From an uncultured Oceanobacillus sp. (GTDB lineage: Bacteria > Bacillota > Bacilli > Bacillales > Amphibacillaceae), in the NCBI GenBank assembly GCA_938004015.1, contig CALKWU010000030.1, positions 1 through 20,303 of the forward strand: 20,303 nucleotides of DNA, written 5' to 3'. Shown here piece after piece: positions 1 through 7,606 of this stretch. Made by a program: the position numbers and the translations under genes. The notes beneath the pieces are model-generated. The model saw nothing but the letters and a program-made list of their open reading frames with translations, did not search any database and had not been told where the DNA came from. The stretch's first letter is position 1; each line of letters begins with the position of its first letter.

Positions 1-11
1 TATTTTAAAAA

Positions 12-142
12 GCTCCGGAAATATACGGAGACTCCTGGGGGAGCTAAGGCATCGGTGAGACCCCGCAGGGCGCTAGCCCGAGGAGGCTCACCAGCCGCCC
101 CCGGAAAGCGAAGTATATTTCCGGAGCGAGTGTTTAGCACTC
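12..142. repeat. Long nested-hairpin intergenic repeat
   Basis: The outer arms 12-26 and 113-127 are perfect 15-base reverse complements (GCTCCGGAAATATAC). Inside them are further nested stems: 34-41 with 98-104 (one bulge), GGTGAG 54-59 with CTCACC 87-92, and GGGC 68-71 with GCCC 76-79 closing a four-base loop. A small hairpin GAGTG/CACTC (128-142) follows. The whole folds as one long rod-like stem. Read on the minus strand, which is downstream of yidD, the last arm runs into five Ts (7-11), so it could act as a terminator for the folE2-yidD transcript. From memory, similar GC-rich dispersed repeats occur in many copies in Bacillaceae genomes; I could not check this. No reading frame here looks real. 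Confidence 0.75.
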
Positions 143-184
143 AATCCAATTGTTCGGATTTTACACCATGTATTGAGTTGCGTC

Positions 185-427
185 TCAGTCTCTTTTTTCA
201 TCCGTCGGTTTTTCGGGAACTAAATCAACACCACCAGGATGCAAGGGATGACATTTACTGATTCTTTTAATGGTAAGGTACAAGCCCTTAACCGCACCAA
301 AACGTTGGAAGGCTTCCAAACTGTAACTGGAGCAGGTCGGATAAAACCTGCAAGTCGGTGGTTTAAAAGGACTGATCGCCTTTTGGTAAAAGCGGATCAG
401 TCCTATGAAAAAGTATTTCATGATCAT
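185..427 (-). CDS. yidD: Membrane protein insertion efficiency factor YidD
   Basis: An 80-residue protein with the whole YidD core: a short N-terminal amphipathic or membrane-associated stretch (FFIGLIRFYQKAISP), then CRFYPTCSSYS with its paired cysteines, then the C-terminal KCHPLHPGGVDLVPE block. Family members sit at the inner face of the membrane and assist YidC/Oxa-type insertion of membrane proteins. Length is normal for the family. The ATG at 425-427 overlaps the folE2 stop as ATGA, which points to translational coupling with folE2. A second ATG two codons on (419-421) is also possible. The structured repeat at 12-142 lies about 40 bases after the stop. The link to folate synthesis looks like operon convenience, not shared function. 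Confidence 0.93.
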   Translation of the reverse strand: MIMKYFFIGLIRFYQKAISPFKPPTCRFYPTCSSYSLEAFQRFGAVKGLYLTIKRISKCHPLHPGGVDLVPEKPTDEKRD

Positions 428-1350
428 CCTCTGCCTTCAATGGATTTGTCGTAAGTAATCGAAGCGATGGCATCGTGCAGATGGATCGATTCTTCATTTC
501 TGCAACTTACTTTGAATTTCGTCACAAATTCCATTTCATATAAGTCCGCAGCCACCAACCGCACCATATCTTCCACAAACCGCGGATTTTCGTATGCAGT
601 TTCTGTCACCACTTTTTCATCCGGACGCTTCAATACGGGATAAAGTCGACTGGATGCGTTGCTTTCCGCAGCTTCCAACAATTCGAGCTTCCAATCGATT
701 TCATTTTCATCGAAATCATCATCGAATTCGACTTCCATCGTAATCGTTCCCCGTTGATTATGGGCGCTGTATTCACTGATTTCCTTGGAACAAGGACAAA
801 GTGTCGTGATTTTTCCACTTAAAGTGGCACTCATCGTAAAGCCTGATTTCTCATCATAGGTGACTGACATCCTCACATCCGCATGGTTCAATCCACTATG
901 GTGCGTTTGCGGTGCTTTTCTCTCAAAGAACCAAGGGAAATGGACTTCTACTGTCGCATCCCGTTGTTCCAAGCGGTCGCTTAATTCTTTCGTAAAATCC
1001 TTCAAAGTATCAAAATTGATGATCAATCCCTTTTGATAATATTTTTGCAATTGCTCAGTAAACCGACTCATATTCGTTCCCTTTTTCGTTTGCGGCAAAC
1101 TGGAAGAAAAGGTGAAATTCCCGATTGTCGTTTGCCGGCGTGGTTCTGTGTCACCTTCGACGATGACCGGGTGTTTCACATTAGCGATTCCGACCGCATC
1201 CAATGCAAAAAGGAAATCTTTTTCTTCATTTTGAATGTCCGGCATTTGTTCTTTTTCAACCGGTTTCGTTTTCTTTCTCGGTTCCACCGAGCCGAATAAT
1301 TTATGTCGTTCTTGTTTATTTGGAAGTTGTTTAAATCTCGCATCCGTCAT
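424..1350 (-). CDS. folE2: GTP cyclohydrolase I, type IB (FolE2)
   Basis: A 308-residue protein matching the FolE2/type IB GTP cyclohydrolase family in length and motifs. These enzymes convert GTP to dihydroneopterin triphosphate, the first step of folate synthesis. Visible landmarks are KLFGSVEPR near residue 17, RRQTTIGNFTFSSSLP at 71-86, HFPWFFERKAPQTHHSG at 137-153, the cysteine motif LCPCSKEIS at 184-192, and HNQRG at 197-201. Unlike FolE, this family does not strictly need zinc, and in B. subtilis its relative is under Zur (zinc) control. I see no good Zur box here. The ATG at 1348-1350 has a good ribosome site (GAAGGAAAG) just upstream. The stop overlaps the yidD start. It is the first gene of a two-gene operon. 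Confidence 0.95.
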   Translation of the reverse strand: MTDARFKQLPNKQERHKLFGSVEPRKKTKPVEKEQMPDIQNEEKDFLFALDAVGIANVKHPVIVEGDTEPRRQTTIGNFTFSSSLPQTKKGTNMSRFTEQLQKYYQKGLIINFDTLKDFTKELSDRLEQRDATVEVHFPWFFERKAPQTHHSGLNHADVRMSVTYDEKSGFTMSATLSGKITTLCPCSKEISEYSAHNQRGTITMEVEFDDDFDENEIDWKLELLEAAESNASSRLYPVLKRPDEKVVTETAYENPRFVEDMVRLVAADLYEMEFVTKFKVSCRNEESIHLHDAIASITYDKSIEGRG

Positions 1351-1385
1351 GAAACTTTCCTTCTTTCTATCATTGGCTAGATAAT

Positions 1386-1414
1386 AGTATACTGAATCGA
1401 TAATGTTTATTCAA
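1386..1414 (-). promoter_or_regulatory. Sigma-A promoter of folE2-yidD
   Basis: On the minus strand, TTGAAT (-35, 1409-1414) and TATACT (-10, 1386-1391) are separated by exactly 17 bases. The start codon is about 35 bases downstream of the -10, which leaves a short leader with no room for a riboswitch. Confidence 0.7.
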
Positions 1415-1421
1415 TTTATAA

Positions 1422-1438
1422 GTATCGTGGCTCGATAC
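1422..1438. promoter_or_regulatory. Inverted repeat upstream of the folE2 promoter
   Basis: GTATCG (1422-1427) and CGATAC (1433-1438) are perfect inverted arms around five bases. The repeat sits just upstream of the folE2 -35 box, where an activator or repressor could bind. It does not fit the Bacillus Zur consensus (TCGTAAT-N-ATTACGA): the TCGT and ACGA ends are present on the minus strand but are one base too far apart and the middle does not match. Regulator unknown. Confidence 0.35.
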
Positions 1439-1524
1439 GACCCATGTAGCTGTATAAAACAATGCTCATCGCCTTCAAACAGAATAGAAGGTTGACCCTG
1501 TTCAAATGACCCATGACAACCACC

Positions 1525-1557
1525 AAAAGAAAAGAAGTGCAACAATGTACACCTCTT
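1525..1557 (-). terminator. Terminator of plsY
   Basis: Starting two bases after the plsY stop, the minus strand carries a 10-pair stem (1548-1557 with 1532-1541, two G-T wobbles, six-base loop). A T-rich stretch follows (TTCTTTTCTTTT). Moderate strength, well placed. Confidence 0.55.
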
Positions 1558-1558
1558 A

Positions 1559-2140
1559 CTACATCCATGTAATTTTCGGTTCGGTTCCGTTTCGGATTCG
1601 TTTTATATTTTCTTTATGCCGATAGATGACAAATAGAGTCAAGAAGGAAATGACGACGATCAACACGATGTCTTTGTAAAACAGTGAAACGATGATCGTT
1701 ACAACTCCGGTCAAAATGGACGATAAGGAAACGTACTTCGTCAAATACAACGTAAGTAAAAATGTAGTGACCATAATGAAAAACAAAATCGGGAAACTAC
1801 CTAAAATGATACCCCCAGATGTAGCAACGGCCTTTCCGCCTTTAAAGCGGGCGAAAATCGGGTACGTATGGCCAATGACAGCGAACAGCCCAATGATCAA
1901 CGGATGGACGGAAGCGTCCATCAAAATCGGCAGTAACGTCGGAATCGTCCCTTTTAATATGTCCGATACCGTGACGATAATCCCCGCTTTGATCCCGAGA
2001 ACCCGAAATGCGTTCGTCGCCCCGAGATTTCCGCTGCCATGTTCGCGGATATCCTTCCCAAAACCGATTTTTCCGACCAATAATGCTGACGGGATTGAAC
2101 CGAAAAGATAAGCAATCAATCCATACACAACATATTCCAT
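1559..2140 (-). CDS. plsY: Glycerol-3-phosphate acyltransferase PlsY
   Basis: A 193-residue integral membrane enzyme that moves an acyl group from acyl-phosphate to glycerol-3-phosphate, the first acylation in phospholipid synthesis. The three cytoplasmic PlsY motifs are present: GSGNLGATNAFRVLG (35-49), FARFKGGKAVATSGG (96-110) and YRHKENIKRIRNGTEPK near the C-terminus (from about 172), separated by hydrophobic spans. Length and sequence agree closely with B. subtilis PlsY (YneS) as I remember it. The ATG at 2138-2140 has AGGATGAG a few bases upstream. It is divergent from the CoA-binding protein gene at 2392, the same arrangement as in B. subtilis upstream of parE-parC. Confidence 0.95.
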   Translation of the reverse strand: MEYVVYGLIAYLFGSIPSALLVGKIGFGKDIREHGSGNLGATNAFRVLGIKAGIIVTVSDILKGTIPTLLPILMDASVHPLIIGLFAVIGHTYPIFARFKGGKAVATSGGIILGSFPILFFIMVTTFLLTLYLTKYVSLSSILTGVVTIIVSLFYKDIVLIVVISFLTLFVIYRHKENIKRIRNGTEPKITWM

Positions 2141-2181
2141 GACTCATCCTACTTTCCGTTAACATTCTACCTATTAATACC

Positions 2182-2190
2182 ATCATAGCA
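2182..2190 (-). promoter_or_regulatory. Possible extended -10 promoter of plsY
   Basis: The minus strand reads TGC-TATGAT, an extended -10 element about 42 bases upstream of the plsY start. No convincing -35 box is found 17 bases further upstream, so this rests on the extended -10 alone. Confidence 0.4.
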
Positions 2191-2226
2191 AAAAAATGAG
2201 TTGATATTCTCGATATTTGAAAATAT

Positions 2227-2245
2227 TGCTATGAATATTCTAGCA
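2227..2245. promoter_or_regulatory. Near-perfect dyad between divergent genes
   Basis: TGCTA-T-GAATATTC-TAGCA is palindromic apart from one extra T: arms TGCTA/TAGCA around the palindrome GAATATTC. It lies between the plsY and yneT-like promoters, roughly 40 bases upstream of the plsY -10. It could be an operator; no known regulator consensus comes to mind, and AT-rich dyads can arise by chance. Confidence 0.3.
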
Positions 2246-2326
2246 TGAATCCACATTAAAAGTAATTTATTGTTCAAAATATTTGTTTTCCATGCTTTCT
2301 GGAGGCCGAGCAGTTGAACGGTATGG

Positions 2327-2355
2327 TTGACTACTTATCTTATACGACTTATGAT
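2327..2355 (+). promoter_or_regulatory. Sigma-A promoter of the CoA-binding protein gene
   Basis: TTGACT (2327-2332) and TATGAT (2350-2355) are separated by 17 bases, five of six matches to consensus in each box. The preferred ATG at 2392 is 36 bases downstream of the -10. Confidence 0.75.
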
Positions 2356-2391
2356 GTGACTAAAGCATGATAACAGGAAAGGATGAAAGAA

Positions 2392-2808
2392 ATGAGTTGG
2401 GAAAATCCATCGAAAGAAGAATTGAAAGAAATTTTGGAAAATGCCAAGACGATTGCCGTTGTTGGGTTATCGAATAATCAAGAAAAAACGGCTTATCAAA
2501 TAGCAAAAATCATGCAGGAACAAGGGTACCGCATCATTCCGGTCAATCCGACGGTCGACGAGGTGCTCGGGGAAAAAGCGTATCCGACTTTGGCGGATGT
2601 TCCTGATGAAATCGATATCATCAACGTATTCCGCCGCCCTGAGTATTTACCTGATGTTGCGGAAGATGCTGCGAAAACAAATTGCCGTGTGTTTTGGGCA
2701 CAATTAGGGATTGTAAATGAAGAAGCTTACCATTATTTGAAAGAAAAAGGTTTCACCGTCATTATGGATTTGTGCATTAAAGTCGTTCACTCGGTTCTCG
2801 TGAAATAA
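2392..2808 (+). CDS. yneT: CoA-binding protein, YneT/YccU family
   Basis: A protein of about 138 residues made of one CoA-binding Rossmann-type domain. Visible are IAVVGLSNNQEKTAYQIAK (nucleotide-binding loop), GYRIIPVNPTVDEVLGEKAY, DIINVFRRPEYLPDVAEDA, VFWAQLGIVNEEAY and VIMDLCIKVVH. The family binds CoA; its physiological role is not settled. An ATG nine bases upstream (2383) is in frame, but the ribosome site GGAAAGG abuts it directly. The ATG at 2392 sits about eight bases after that site and fits the usual MSWENPS-type start, so I use it. It lies between plsY and parE as in B. subtilis. A strong hairpin follows the stop, so it is probably transcribed separately from parE. Confidence 0.88.
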   Translation: MSWENPSKEELKEILENAKTIAVVGLSNNQEKTAYQIAKIMQEQGYRIIPVNPTVDEVLGEKAYPTLADVPDEIDIINVFRRPEYLPDVAEDAAKTNCRVFWAQLGIVNEEAYHYLKEKGFTVIMDLCIKVVHSVLVK

Positions 2809-2816
2809 TGTCGTCA

Positions 2817-2875
2817 GGGCTCGGAGAAGCATTCCATCAGCATTGGAATTATTTCCGGGCCCTTCATTATTTCAA
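2817..2875 (+). terminator. Hairpin terminator after the CoA-binding gene
   Basis: Eight bases after the stop, GGGCTCGGA (2817-2825) pairs with TCCGGGCCC (2854-2862), nine pairs with one wobble. It encloses a second stem ATTCC/GGAAT (2831-2835 with 2845-2849). The tail (TTCATTATTTC) is T-rich but broken, so termination may be incomplete. From here to about 3028 I see no gene: the only open frame (from 2808, 62 codons) has no ribosome site and runs through this hairpin. Confidence 0.5.
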
Positions 2876-3034
2876 ACGGGAAATCCCCAGCGAATCGAGC
2901 CGCTTCCATCACAACGTATCGATGCCACACATTTTGTCGAGAAACTCCAAACGACGAAACAATAGTATATTTTTTCCCATTTTTAGGTTAAGATAGTTAA
3001 GTAAAAGCTTGTCGCCATCTTGTTTTCATTTACA

Positions 3035-3063
3035 TTTACAAACGTTTGTTCTAAGATTAATAA
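3035..3063 (+). promoter_or_regulatory. Probable parE-parC promoter
   Basis: TTTACA (3035-3040), 17 bases, then TAATAA (3058-3063). An alternative pairing is TTTACA at 3029-3034 with TAAGAT at 3052-3057, also 17 bases apart. In both cases the LexA-like site falls between or over the boxes. The start codon is about 65 bases downstream of the -10. Confidence 0.45.
3039..3052. promoter_or_regulatory. LexA (SOS) box-like site before parE
   Basis: CAAACGTTTGTTCT fits the Gram-positive LexA consensus CGAAC-N4-GTTCG at AAC-N4-GTTC, missing only the second and last positions. It lies inside the parE promoter, the right place for repression. The overlapping 12-base perfect palindrome ACAAACGTTTGT (3038-3049) could instead be read by another regulator. 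I recall parE-parC being listed in the B. subtilis SOS regulon. Confidence 0.5.
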
Positions 3064-3128
3064 TATGGAATCCAGTCGCACGGAACATGACAGCCACTAG
3101 TTTATCGATTGAAAGGGGAATATGATCA

Positions 3129-5087
3129 TTGGTCAATCAAGCAAACAAGTATTCCGATGATTCCATTCAAGTATTGGAAGGACTCGATGCCGTCCGTAAA
3201 AGACCGGGGATGTACATCGGAAGTACAGATGAACGCGGGCTTCATCACCTCGTTTTTGAAATTGTCGATAATGCGGTCGATGAAGCATTATCTGGTTATG
3301 GAAATAAAATTGAAGTGACGATACATAAAGACAACAGTGTTTCTGTCCTCGATTATGGAAGAGGTATCCCCACCGGGATGCATGAAACGGGAATTCCGAC
3401 GGTAGAAGTCATTTTTACCGTTTTACATGCCGGAGGAAAATTCGGGCAAGGCGGATATAAAACGAGCGGCGGCTTGCACGGAGTAGGGGCTGCCGTCGTC
3501 AACGCTTTGTCCGAATGGATGGAAGTGACGGTTTACCGGGACGGATACACTTATTTTCAACGCTTTGAAAACGGTGGAAAACCAGCCGGTGGACTGGAAA
3601 AAGGAAAACCGACGAAAAAGACCGGGACGCTGATCCATTTCAAACCGGATCCTACCGTATTTACAACGACGGAATTTGATTATGAAATCATTTCCGAACG
3701 TCTGCGGGAATCGGCATTTCTCTTGAAAAACTTACAAATCGAACTGGAGGATGAGCGCTCGGAGACGAAGGAAACGTTCCAATATCCGGATGGTTTGAAA
3801 TCATTTGTCGATTATTTGAATGAAGATAAAGACGTCCTTCATCCTGTCATCTTTTTTGAAGGGGAAAATAACGGCATTCAAGTGGAATTTGCCTTTCAAT
3901 TCAATGATGGCTATGCGGAAAACATGCTCTCTTTCGTCAACCATGTCCGGACGAACGATGGTGGAACCCATGAATTCGGTGCAAGAAGCGCTATTACAAG
4001 AACGATCAATGAGTATGGCCGCAGAACATCGATTCTTAAAGAAAAGGACAAAAACTTGGAAGGTTCCGATATCCGAGAAGGTTTGACTGCGATTGTTTCC
4101 GTCCGGATTCCGGAAAACTTATTGCAATTTGAAGGTCAAACAAAAGCAAAACTCGGAACGCCGGAAGCACGCTCCGCCGTCGATCAAGTCGTTTCAGAAC
4201 AACTTGCTTATTTTTTGGAAGAAAATGCAGAGATTTCCAAGTTACTCATCAATAAGGCGTTAAAAGCGAAAGAAGCGAGGGAAGCTGCAAGGAAAGCACG
4301 GGAAGAAGCCCGTTCCGGGAAGAAGAGAAAAAGAAGAGATGCTCTTCTTAGTGGAAAATTGACACCAGCCCAATCGCGGAATCCGCAGAAAAATGAACTC
4401 TATCTGGTGGAAGGGGATTCTGCCGGGGGTTCGGCAAAGCAAGGACGTGACCGTAAATTCCAAGCGGTATTGCCTTTACGGGGTAAAGTGATCAATACTG
4501 AAAAAGCAAAGTTGGAAGATGTTTTCAAAAATGAAGAAATCGCGACGATCATCCATACAATCGGAGCAGGTGTTGGACCTGACTTCAATTTGGAAGATGT
4601 CCAATACGACAAAATCATCATCATGACGGATGCGGATACCGATGGTGCCCATATCCAAGTATTGTTGCTTACTTTTTTTTATCGTTATATGAGAGAATTG
4701 ATCGAAGCAGGAAAAGTGTTCATCGCTCTCCCACCTTTATTTAAAATTTCCAAAGGAAAAGGGAAAAATGAACAGATCGTTTATGCCTGGGATGAAGCGG
4801 AAATGAAAAAGGCTACCGAAACGTTCAAAAGCGGTTACACGGTGCAACGCTATAAAGGTTTAGGGGAAATGAACGCCGATCAATTATGGGATACGACAAT
4901 GAATCCGGATACGAGGACATTGATCCGGGTCACGATTGAAGATATTGCCCGTGCGGAACGCCGCATCACCACATTGATGGGCGATAAAGTGGAACCTCGA
5001 CGTAATTGGATTGAGGCGAATGTGAAATTTGGACTAGATGAAGATACGAATATTTTAGAAAATCAAAAAATACGTAAAGAAGATTGA
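3129..5087 (+). CDS. parE: DNA topoisomerase IV subunit B (ParE)
   Basis: A 652-residue ATPase subunit of topoisomerase IV, which with ParC decatenates daughter chromosomes. The GHKL ATPase domain comes first: EIVDNAVDE (44-52), DYGRGIPTGMH (75-85) and KTSGGLHGVG (111-120). The transducer follows, then the TOPRIM domain with EGDSAGG (428-434), PLRGKVINTEKAK and the metal-binding DADTDGAH (from 501). QRYKGLGEMNADQLWDTTM closes the core. ParE over GyrB is supported by the ParC-type partner, the length, and the yneT neighbour. The start is TTG at 3129, with AAAGGGG about ten bases upstream. The ATG at 3122 is out of frame and closes after 12 codons. Position 76 is Tyr where Asn or Asp is usual in the D-x-G-x-G motif; the key Asp75 and glycines are intact. 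Confidence 0.97.
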   Translation: MVNQANKYSDDSIQVLEGLDAVRKRPGMYIGSTDERGLHHLVFEIVDNAVDEALSGYGNKIEVTIHKDNSVSVLDYGRGIPTGMHETGIPTVEVIFTVLHAGGKFGQGGYKTSGGLHGVGAAVVNALSEWMEVTVYRDGYTYFQRFENGGKPAGGLEKGKPTKKTGTLIHFKPDPTVFTTTEFDYEIISERLRESAFLLKNLQIELEDERSETKETFQYPDGLKSFVDYLNEDKDVLHPVIFFEGENNGIQVEFAFQFNDGYAENMLSFVNHVRTNDGGTHEFGARSAITRTINEYGRRTSILKEKDKNLEGSDIREGLTAIVSVRIPENLLQFEGQTKAKLGTPEARSAVDQVVSEQLAYFLEENAEISKLLINKALKAKEAREAARKAREEARSGKKRKRRDALLSGKLTPAQSRNPQKNELYLVEGDSAGGSAKQGRDRKFQAVLPLRGKVINTEKAKLEDVFKNEEIATIIHTIGAGVGPDFNLEDVQYDKIIIMTDADTDGAHIQVLLLTFFYRYMRELIEAGKVFIALPPLFKISKGKGKNEQIVYAWDEAEMKKATETFKSGYTVQRYKGLGEMNADQLWDTTMNPDTRTLIRVTIEDIARAERRITTLMGDKVEPRRNWIEANVKFGLDEDTNILENQKIRKED

Positions 5088-5125
5088 TGAATTACCTTCA
5101 CTAATCAGAAGGGGGATAAGCAGTA

Positions 5126-7582
5126 ATGGCAAAAGAAAAATTTCTTGACCTGTCTTTGGAAGAAGTGATCGGGGATCGCTTCGGCCGGTACAGTAAATAT
5201 ATCATTCAAGATCGGGCGCTACCGGATGCACGGGATGGATTAAAGCCGGTGCAGAGACGGATTTTATATGCAATGTTCATGGAAAAGAACACCTTTGATA
5301 AAGGTTTCCGTAAATCGGCGAAAACCGTTGGTACGGTTATCGGAAATTATCACCCTCATGGGGATACTTCCGTTTATGAGGCGATGGTCCGTCTAAGTCA
5401 AGATTGGAAACTGCAAGAAGTGTTGGTCGAGATGCATGGAAACAATGGAAGTATTGATGGAGACCCGCCGGCTGCGATGCGGTATACGGAAGCGCGTTTG
5501 TCTAAAATCGCCGCCGAGTTGTTGCGGGATATCGACAAAGAGACCGTCGATTTCATTTATAATTTTGACGAAACAACTTTAGAGCCGGTCGTCTTGCCGG
5601 CGAAGTTCCCAAACTTGCTCGTTAACGGGTCGACCGGGATTTCTGCCGGTTATGCAACAGACATCCCGCCGCATAATTTAGCGGAAGTCATCGATGCCGT
5701 CATCATGAGAATAGATAAACCGGAAGCGGATGTGGAAGACCTCATGACCGTTTTGAAAGGTCCGGATTTCCCAACCGGCGGAATCATCCAAGGAATCGAC
5801 GGAATCAAAAAAGCTTATGAAACCGGCCGTGGCCGTATCATTGTCCGCGGTAAAACGAAAATAGAAAATATCCGTGGGAACAGACAGCAAATCGTGATAG
5901 AAGAAATTCCTTATGAAGTGAACAAGGCAAATATGGTGAAGAAAATCGATGAATTCCGTTTAGACCGGAAAGTCGATGGTATTGCGGAAGTCCGTGATGA
6001 ATCGGATCGAACCGGATTGCGCGTCGTTGTGGAATTACGGAAAGATGCCGACGCTACTGGAATTTTGAATTACTTGTTCAAAAATACGGAACTGCAGGTT
6101 TCGTATAACTTCAACATGGTCGCAATAGAAGATAAAACACCAAAACTCATGTCTTTGCCGCAAATTCTCGATGCTTTCATCAGGCATCAGAAAGAAGTCG
6201 TAACAAGGCAAGTGACCTTCGATTTGAATAAAGCGAAGAAAAGAGCCCACATCATCGAAGGATTGATCAAAGCGATTTCCATTCTCGATGAAGTGATTGC
6301 ACTCATCCGTGCTTCAAAAAATAAAGCCGATGCGAAGAAACGGTTGATGAAAACGTATGACTTCAGTGAAGAACAGGCAGAAGCAATCGTGACCTTGCAA
6401 TTGTACCGCCTGACGAATACCGACATCACCGAACTGGAAAATGAAGCGAAAGAGCTTGAAAAAAACATCCAATCTTTTGAAGCGATTCTTTCCAGTGAGA
6501 AAGTTTTGATGCAAACGATCAAAAAAGATTTGAAGAAAATAAAGAAAGAATTCCATTCTCCTAGAAAAACGGAGATAGAAGAAGAAATTGAAGAATTGAA
6601 AATCAATATCGAAGTGTTCGTTCCAAGTGAAGATGTCGTCGTTTCCGTAACGAAAGACGGCTATTTCAAACGGACGAGTCTCCGTTCATACGGAGCATCG
6701 AATGAAGACGATCTCACGATGAAAGAACTGGATTATCTTCTCGGGCTGTATGAAATGAATACGACCGACCATCTTCTAATGTTCACGAATAAAGGAAGGT
6801 ATATTTACTTCCCAATTCATGAACTGCCCGATATCCGTTGGAAGGAACTCGGGGCACATATTTCTCATTTCACGAAGCTCCACAAAGATGAAGAACTCGT
6901 TCAAGTCTTGCCGATTCGGGAGTTTTCCGAAAAGAAGTATTTGACATTCATCACGAAAAATGGTCAAATCAAACGGACTGAATTGGATCAATATGAAACG
7001 AATCGACAGGCTCGGGCTTTGATTGCTCTCAACTTGAAAGAAGGCGATGAACTTGTCGACGTTTATGAAACAGATGGAAACTCACAAGTGTTCATCGCTT
7101 CGAATAGCGGCTACGGTCTTTGGTATGATGAATCCGAAGTGAATCCGACGGGTCTACGAACAGCAGGAGTGAAAGCAATCCAATTGAAAGATGGAGAGTT
7201 CGTCGTCAGCGGTCAAGTGTTTGCAGCCGATGAGGAACCTTCTTTAGTCCTTGTAACACAAAGAGGTGCTCTGAAACGGATGCAACTTGCGGATTTTGAA
7301 AAATCATCCAGGGCAAAACGTGGACTCGTGATGCTTCGTGCGTTGAAAAGTAAGCCGCACCGTGTCGTTGCATTTTTCATAGTTGACGATAATGACACGG
7401 TCAGCATTTTGACTGAAAATGATCACGTCCATTCTGTATATCCACTCGAATTGGCGACGAGTGAACGGGTGAGCAATGGCTCCTTCGTCATCGACACCGA
7501 TCAGGATGGAGAAGTGGTCAAAGCCTGGAAAGAAGCGAGTTACGCCCAACCATTCCAAACGGATACAGATGGCGATAAGTAA
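5126..7582 (+). CDS. parC: DNA topoisomerase IV subunit A (ParC)
   Basis: An 818-residue DNA-cleaving subunit of topoisomerase IV. The breakage-reunion domain contains LPDARDGLKPVQRRILYAM (32-50), YHPHGDTSVYEAMVRLSQ (75-92) and AAMRYTEARLS, where Tyr120 forms the covalent link to DNA. A long coiled-coil region lies at about 430-495, and beta-propeller repeats of the C-terminal domain follow (VVVSVTKDGYFKRTS, YLTFITKNGQIKRT, SLVLVTQRGALKRM). The quinolone-determining region has Thr81 and Glu85, where S. aureus GrlA has Ser80 and Glu84. The ATG at 5126 follows GAAGGGGG by about ten bases and parE by 38, so the two share a transcript. A strong terminator lies 50 bases after the stop. Confidence 0.97.
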   Translation: MAKEKFLDLSLEEVIGDRFGRYSKYIIQDRALPDARDGLKPVQRRILYAMFMEKNTFDKGFRKSAKTVGTVIGNYHPHGDTSVYEAMVRLSQDWKLQEVLVEMHGNNGSIDGDPPAAMRYTEARLSKIAAELLRDIDKETVDFIYNFDETTLEPVVLPAKFPNLLVNGSTGISAGYATDIPPHNLAEVIDAVIMRIDKPEADVEDLMTVLKGPDFPTGGIIQGIDGIKKAYETGRGRIIVRGKTKIENIRGNRQQIVIEEIPYEVNKANMVKKIDEFRLDRKVDGIAEVRDESDRTGLRVVVELRKDADATGILNYLFKNTELQVSYNFNMVAIEDKTPKLMSLPQILDAFIRHQKEVVTRQVTFDLNKAKKRAHIIEGLIKAISILDEVIALIRASKNKADAKKRLMKTYDFSEEQAEAIVTLQLYRLTNTDITELENEAKELEKNIQSFEAILSSEKVLMQTIKKDLKKIKKEFHSPRKTEIEEEIEELKINIEVFVPSEDVVVSVTKDGYFKRTSLRSYGASNEDDLTMKELDYLLGLYEMNTTDHLLMFTNKGRYIYFPIHELPDIRWKELGAHISHFTKLHKDEELVQVLPIREFSEKKYLTFITKNGQIKRTELDQYETNRQARALIALNLKEGDELVDVYETDGNSQVFIASNSGYGLWYDESEVNPTGLRTAGVKAIQLKDGEFVVSGQVFAADEEPSLVLVTQRGALKRMQLADFEKSSRAKRGLVMLRALKSKPHRVVAFFIVDDNDTVSILTENDHVHSVYPLELATSERVSNGSFVIDTDQDGEVVKAWKEASYAQPFQTDTDGDK

Positions 7583-7606
7583 AAGCTCAATGAAATATGC
7601 ATTTAT

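Noticed and set aside
55..261. 68-codon open frame across the structured repeat
   Set aside because: It lies over the nested-hairpin repeat and antisense to the end of yidD; the translation looks like repeat sequence.
1420..1440. Zur (zinc) box upstream of folE2
   Set aside because: TCGT and ACGA ends are present but separated by eight bases where the consensus needs seven, and the central AAT-N-ATT is absent.
1440..1515. Tetrahydrofolate riboswitch before folE2
   Set aside because: The likely promoter leaves a leader of only about 30 bases, and the upstream sequence lacks the paired elements of that riboswitch class as I know it.
1692..2111. 139-codon plus-strand frame inside plsY
   Set aside because: It is a shadow of plsY on the opposite strand; plsY has all family motifs and its own ribosome site.
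2808..2996. 62-codon open frame after the CoA-binding gene
   Set aside because: No ribosome site, its ATG shares a base with the previous stop, it runs through a strong hairpin, and its composition (many His, Arg, Ser, Phe) resembles no family I know.
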